A stretch of DNA of 64,000 nucleotides, taken from NCBI GenBank assembly GCA_965261945.1, contig CBDHEF010000002.1, positions 930,001 through 994,000 of the forward strand, read 5' to 3'. Source of the DNA: VXOI01 sp965261945 (GTDB lineage: Bacteria > Chloroflexota > Dehalococcoidia > Lucifugimonadales > UBA3495). A model generated the notes under the pieces. That model saw only the letters and a list, made by a program, of their open reading frames with translations, did no database searches and was not told where the DNA came from. Below, in pieces: positions 59,723 through 64,000 of the stretch. The position numbers and the translations under genes are program-made. Within the stretch, counting starts at the first letter, position 1, and the number at the start of each line of letters is the position of its first letter.

Positions 59723-62700
59723 GTGTCCACATCCCACTTTCATCCGATCATCCGCGAGTGGTTCGAGGCACGGTTCCGGCAGCCCACCGAGGCGCAGGCC
59801 CAAGGCTGGGCGGCAGTGGCCCAAGGGCGCCACACGCTCATCGCGGCGCCTACCGGCTCCGGCAAGACGCTGGCCGCGTTCCTGACCTGCATCGACCGCC
59901 TGGTACGGCACGGACTCGATGGCGAACTGCCGGATACTACGCAGGTCGTCTACGTCTCTCCGCTCAAGGCTCTCTCCAACGACATTCAGAAGAATCTGGC
60001 CGGGCCGCTGGAGGAGATTGCGGAGCTGGCCGCGGGTAAGATGGCTCGAAATGACGGGGGCGAAAGTAATGAACGTCCTCACTTTTGCCCGGAAGGAGAG
60101 GGGATATTCCCGGAACTCCGTGCCCTGGATGGCAATGGCGTCGGAGCTTTCCCAGAGATTCGCGTCGGCGTGCGCACTGGCGACACTCCCCAGGCGGAAC
60201 GCCAGAGGATGGCGAAGAAGCCGCCCCACATCCTGATAACCACGCCGGAATCGCTCTACATCCTGCTGACATCCGGCAGCGGACGGCGCGGACTCAGGGG
60301 CGTAAACACTCTAATCCTCGACGAGATTCACGCTGTGGCCGACGACAAGCGCGGCTCGCACCTGTCGCTGTCGGTCGAGCGGCTCTGCGCACTGTCGGAG
60401 CAGCCAGTGGTGCGTATCGGGCTTTCGGCCACGCAACGTCCCATCGAGGAAATAGCGCGGCTGCTGGTGGGCAACGACAACATCGGCGCCGACGGCAAGG
60501 CCGCCTGCACCATCGTGGACACCGGACATTCCCGGGAGATTGACCTTGCGCTGAAACTGCCGGAGCAGGAACTCGGCCCCATTGCCTCCCACGAGCTTTG
60601 GAGCGAAACGCTGGACTGCGTAGCCAGTTTGGTGCAGGAGCACGACACGACCTTGGTATTCGTCAACACCCGTCGGCTGGTGGAGCGCGTATCCCATCAG
60701 CTCAGCATCCGCCTGGGGGAGGAAGCGGTGGTGGCCCACCACGGCAGCCTGTCCCGCGCCACCCGTCTGGATGCCGAGCACAAGCTGAAGGCCGGGCAGG
60801 TCAAGGTATGCGTCGCCACGGCGTCCCTGGAACTGGGCATCGACATCGGCGATGTTGACCTTGTCTGCCAGATTGGCTCGCCCCGCTCCATCGGGGTTCT
60901 GTTGCAACGGGTGGGCCGCTCCGGGCACTCGGTGGGCGGCAAGCCCAAGGGCCGGCTGTTCCCCCTCACCCGCGACGAGCTGGCCGAGTGCGTCGCGCTG
61001 GCCCGCGCCGTCCGCCGCCGCAACCTGGACACGCTGTCAATTCCGCCCTGGCCTGTGGATGTGCTGGCCCAGCAGATTGTAGCTGCCTGCGCCCAGGAGG
61101 AATGGGCCGAAGACGACCTGTATTCTCTGGCGCGCCGCGCCTACCCCTATCGGGAATTGCCCCGCGAAAAATTCGACCAGACCATCGAAACGCTGTCTGA
61201 AGGGTTCGCCCGCCGACACGGACGCGGGGCGGCCTACCTGCACCGCGACGGCGTGAACGGCATAGTCAAGGGACGGCGAGGCGCGCCCCTGGCTGCCATG
61301 ACCAGCGGCGGCGCCATCCCCGAGAATGCTGACTATGACGTCATCGCCGAGCCGGAAGACACATTCGTCGGCACGGTCAATGAGGACTTCGCCATAGAAA
61401 GCCTGAAGGGCGACGTGTTCCTCCTGGGAAACAATGCCTGGAAGATCCGTCGCGTCGAGAACGGCCGCGTCCGGGTGGAGGACGCCCACGGGCAACCGCC
61501 CACCATTCCCTTTTGGCTGGGCGAGGCTCCGGGCCGTACCAACGAACTGTCGGACGAGGTGAGCGAACTGCGGGAGGGCATAGACCGCCTGTTGCCCGAC
61601 AGTGGCGCGGCCCGCGAGTGGGTGGTCACCGAGTCCGGGGTTGACGCCGAGGCCAGCCGCCAGCTCGTCGCCTACATCGAAGAGGGCAAGCGGGTGCTGG
61701 GAGTGACGCCATCAAAAAGCCGAGTGGTCGCCGAGCGCTTCTTCGACGAAAGCGGCGGGATGCAACTGGTGATTCACGCCCCCTTCGGAGCGCGGATAAA
61801 CCGCGCCTGGGGCATGGCGCTGCGCAAGAAAATCTGCCGCTCCTTCGACTTCGAGCTTCAGGCTGTGGCCACCGACGACGGGCTGAATTTCTCCCTGGGC
61901 CCCGGACTATCGATGCCTGTCGAGGGTATATTCAGCTACGTCAAGCCCAATACCATTGAGGATGTGCTGACGCAGGCGATATTGCAGGCGCCCATCTTCG
62001 GCACCCGCTGGCGTTGGAACGCGACCCGCGCCCTGGCCATCCTGCGGCATAGCGGCGGGAAAAAGGTCCCTCCGCCCCTGCAACGGATGCGCTCCGACGA
62101 CCTGCTGGCCGCAGTGTTTCCGGCGCAGGTGGCCTGCCAGGACAACGCGCCGCCCGGCGACATAGAATTACCCGACCATCCGCTGGTGTTCGAGACCATG
62201 CGCGACTGCCTGACTGAAGCCTCCGACATGGAAGGCTGCCGTGCACTGCTGGCCGGCATTGAATCGGGCGCGATCGAGGTATTCGGGCGCGACACAGTGC
62301 AGCCGTCGGTCTTCTCGCACCAGATACTTAACGCCATGCCCTACGCCTTCCTGGACGACGCTCCGTTGGAAGAGCGCCGCGCGCGGGCCGTGCCACTGCG
62401 CCGCGCCCTGCCGGAGGACTCCCGCGACCTGACCTGCCTCGACCCCTACGCCATCCGGCAGGAATCGGAAAACGCCTGGCCTCGTATTCGCGACGTGGAC
62501 GAACTGCACGACGCTCTCTTGACCCTCGGTGTACTGCCAGAAGGCCCCGCCGGACTAACCCGTCCTGCTATGGCCGAATTGCCGCTGCTGCCGTGGCTGG
62601 AGCAGTTGGCCGGAAACGGGCGAGCGTATCGCGTAACCTCGGAACCTTCGACAAACTCAGGGGAACCTTCGACAAACTCAGGGCTTGAGCTGGCTGGCTG

Positions 62701-64000
62701 GGTCGCGGCAGAACGGCTGGACGTTGTGCGTCGTGCCTACGATGGCATCTCATCGAACCCGGAGCCGAGGGCATCATTGTCCATGTTCGCCAACGGGCGG
62801 TTCGAAGGCAGCAGGGAAGACGCAATACTGGCCCTGGTTCGCGGCTGGGTGGACTGCATAGGTCCCTTTACCGCCAGCGAGATCTCATCCGCATTGGCCC
62901 TGCCGGAAGGCGATGTGCTGTATGCCTTGGGGCAACTGGAGCATGAGGGCGTGATTCTGCGGGGCAGATACCGGCAATCCGTCGAGGGCGAGGAATTCTG
63001 CGATCGCCGAATTCTAGCTCGCATCCACCGCTCCACCATCGACTCACTGCGCAGCCAGGTGGAGCCGGTTTCGGCTGCGACCTTCATTCGCTTCCTCCTG
63101 GACTGGCAGCACGTTTCGCCGGAGGCAAGGCTTCACGGCGAGGGCGGCCTGCTGTCCGTGATCGAGAAATTGCAGGGGTTCGAGTCCTCCGCCGGTGTTA
63201 TGGAAGGGGAAATGCTCGGTTCCCGTGTTGCTGAGTACAGCGGCATTCTGTTGGACCAACTCTGCCTCAGCGGTGAGGTGGTATGGGGCCGGTTTTCCGC
63301 TCGCCACAACGCGGCCGGCGGCAGCCCCTCCTCCGGCGGGAAGGCCGCATTCTCGCGGTTCACTCCGGTAGCCCTGGCCCTGCGCGAGTCGCTGGACTGG
63401 CTGCTGCCCGCTGAGGAAGTTGCCGACAACGGGTTGGCGGGCGCAGCCCAAGAGGCGCTGGAATATATGCGGCAGCGGGGCGCGTCATTCCAGTCCGACA
63501 TCGCATCGGCAACCAAGCGGCTGCCCTCGGATGTGGAGGAAGCGCTGTGGACGTTAGCCGCGGCAGGTCTCGCCACAGGTGACGGGCTGGAGGCGCTGCG
63601 CCAGAGGCTGCGGGGAACCAAGCGCCCGCGCCGCCCCTCCACTCCCGGACGCGGCATCCTGCAACGCCGCCGGGGTTTCAGCCGGTGGTGGCTGCTGGAG
63701 GCCCCCGATCCGGTGGAAGACCGCACCGAGGCCGTGGCAAGGCAACTGCTGTTCCGCTATGGCATTCTCTTCCCCGAACTGCTGGCCCGCGATTCGCTGG
63801 CCCTTCGCTGGCGGGACCTGGCCCGAGTTTTGCGCCGGCTCGAAGCGCGAGGCGAGATTCGGGGCGGGCGGTTTGTGTCCGGCTTCATCGGCGAGCAGTT
63901 CGCTCTCCCCGAAGCAGCGGACACGCTTCGCCGCCGCCATAACGAATGGGGCAAGCGGGAGGCAAACGACCGGCTGATCGTGGTATCGGCCTGCGACCCG
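59723..64000 (+). CDS. lhr: Lhr-type DEAD/DEAH helicase (3' end outside window)
   Basis: At least 1426 codons from a GTG at 59723; the frame is still open at the right edge. Superfamily 2 helicase: Walker A IAAPTGSGKTLAAFL, motif Ia VVYVSPLKALSNDI, motif II LILDEIHAVADD (DEIH), SATQRPIEE, TTLVFVNTRRLVERVS, HHGSLSRATRLDAE and QRVGRSGHSVGG (motif VI). The long C-terminal extension is typical of Lhr-Core plus C-terminal domains, linked to DNA repair. Two in-frame insertions stand out: about 38 residues at 60041-60155 and a 21-bp tandem repeat at 62642-62683. Confidence 0.92.
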   Translation, partial: MSTSHFHPIIREWFEARFRQPTEAQAQGWAAVAQGRHTLIAAPTGSGKTLAAFLTCIDRLVRHGLDGELPDTTQVVYVSPLKALSNDIQKNLAGPLEEIAELAAGKMARNDGGESNERPHFCPEGEGIFPELRALDGNGVGAFPEIRVGVRTGDTPQAERQRMAKKPPHILITTPESLYILLTSGSGRRGLRGVNTLILDEIHAVADDKRGSHLSLSVERLCALSEQPVVRIGLSATQRPIEEIARLLVGNDNIGADGKAACTIVDTGHSREIDLALKLPEQELGPIASHELWSETLDCVASLVQEHDTTLVFVNTRRLVERVSHQLSIRLGEEAVVAHHGSLSRATRLDAEHKLKAGQVKVCVATASLELGIDIGDVDLVCQIGSPRSIGVLLQRVGRSGHSVGGKPKGRLFPLTRDELAECVALARAVRRRNLDTLSIPPWPVDVLAQQIVAACAQEEWAEDDLYSLARRAYPYRELPREKFDQTIETLSEGFARRHGRGAAYLHRDGVNGIVKGRRGAPLAAMTSGGAIPENADYDVIAEPEDTFVGTVNEDFAIESLKGDVFLLGNNAWKIRRVENGRVRVEDAHGQPPTIPFWLGEAPGRTNELSDEVSELREGIDRLLPDSGAAREWVVTESGVDAEASRQLVAYIEEGKRVLGVTPSKSRVVAERFFDESGGMQLVIHAPFGARINRAWGMALRKKICRSFDFELQAVATDDGLNFSLGPGLSMPVEGIFSYVKPNTIEDVLTQAILQAPIFGTRWRWNATRALAILRHSGGKKVPPPLQRMRSDDLLAAVFPAQVACQDNAPPGDIELPDHPLVFETMRDCLTEASDMEGCRALLAGIESGAIEVFGRDTVQPSVFSHQILNAMPYAFLDDAPLEERRARAVPLRRALPEDSRDLTCLDPYAIRQESENAWPRIRDVDELHDALLTLGVLPEGPAGLTRPAMAELPLLPWLEQLAGNGRAYRVTSEPSTNSGEPSTNSGLELAGWVAAERLDVVRRAYDGISSNPEPRASLSMFANGRFEGSREDAILALVRGWVDCIGPFTASEISSALALPEGDVLYALGQLEHEGVILRGRYRQSVEGEEFCDRRILARIHRSTIDSLRSQVEPVSAATFIRFLLDWQHVSPEARLHGEGGLLSVIEKLQGFESSAGVMEGEMLGSRVAEYSGILLDQLCLSGEVVWGRFSARHNAAGGSPSSGGKAAFSRFTPVALALRESLDWLLPAEEVADNGLAGAAQEALEYMRQRGASFQSDIASATKRLPSDVEEALWTLAAAGLATGDGLEALRQRLRGTKRPRRPSTPGRGILQRRRGFSRWWLLEAPDPVEDRTEAVARQLLFRYGILFPELLARDSLALRWRDLARVLRRLEARGEIRGGRFVSGFIGEQFALPEAADTLRRRHNEWGKREANDRLIVVSACDP
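62642..62683. repeat. 21-bp tandem duplication inside lhr
   Basis: GAACCTTCGACAAACTCAGG plus G occurs twice, encoding EPSTNSGEPSTNSG. The unit resembles the CCTTCGACAGGCTCAGGACG element at 20097. Confidence 0.93.

Overview
The window is a GC-rich bacterial chromosome segment with no rRNA and no phage or transposase gene. The gene set fits a Chloroflexota (Dehalococcoidia, SAR202-like) genome: late menaquinone genes of the futalosine type, a coenzyme F420 ligase (cofE), an HdrB-linked succinate dehydrogenase, tandem dienelactone hydrolases, xanthine-dehydrogenase/CoxMSL-type genes, and many single-domain oxidoreductases and hydrolases. This assignment is an inference from gene content; no marker gene was compared.

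Layout. 1-4.9 kb: the 3' end of malate dehydrogenase, two small-barrel proteins, a GSA-type aminotransferase, a CBS-HEPN protein and a PIG-L deacetylase. 4.9-8.7 kb: a minus-strand succinate dehydrogenase operon (sdhA, sdhB, hdrB-like sdhE). 9.5-13.6 kb: a tight operon of UbiD, UbiA and UbiX homologues, a retropepsin-like protein and a MenG/UbiE methyltransferase, followed by prfA and prmC. 15.9-23.9 kb, minus strand: an amidohydrolase, a thioredoxin-NHL protein with an in-frame TGA, two dienelactone hydrolases around a beta-sandwich protein, a decayed peptide-permease pair and a second aminotransferase. 24.2-30.2 kb: dinB, cofE, a cobalamin adenosyltransferase, hisH, hisA, GNAT, Nudix and MoaD-like genes. 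30.5-34.5 kb: a cox/xdh operon with intact M and S subunits but only a C-terminal remnant of L, the missing part being replaced by two unknown secreted proteins and a MITE-like inverted repeat. 34.6-47.3 kb: DUF2182, VOC and PanE-like proteins, a catabolic cluster (DUF35, SDR, CMD, ThDP enzyme), MTHFR, MqnA-like and a secreted metallopeptidase. 47.3-51 kb: an intact peptide ABC importer lacking ATPases. 51.1-52.9 kb: tRNA-His, tRNA-Arg and glnA. 53-64 kb: a 41-residue secreted peptide, Gfo/Idh/MocA, a YceI-like protein, gamma-glutamyltransferase, Nudix and the start of an Lhr-type helicase.

The strongest observation is the thioredoxin-NHL gene at 17147-18649. Its redox motif reads C-(TGA)-V-N-C where relatives have C-C-I-N-C. 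A 7-bp hairpin with loop AGUU starts 18 nt after the TGA, and a strong Shine-Dalgarno site precedes the upstream ATG. This is the expected structure of an undescribed selenoprotein (UxxC), and ordinary gene calling would truncate it. The second theme is sequence instability. About fifteen short (10-28 bp) exact or near-exact tandem duplications, at least thirteen copies of one intergenic palindrome and several larger inverted repeats are scattered through the window. Some change genes: the hisH stop, the permease pseudogene, the coxL remnant, and in-frame insertions in lhr.

The menaquinone genes and MqnA-like gene with the succinate dehydrogenase point to a menaquinone-based respiratory chain. 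CofE and the cobalamin adenosyltransferase show F420 and B12 use. The ABC importer, metallopeptidase, gamma-glutamyltransferase and catabolic enzymes suggest a heterotroph using peptides and diverse organic carbon.
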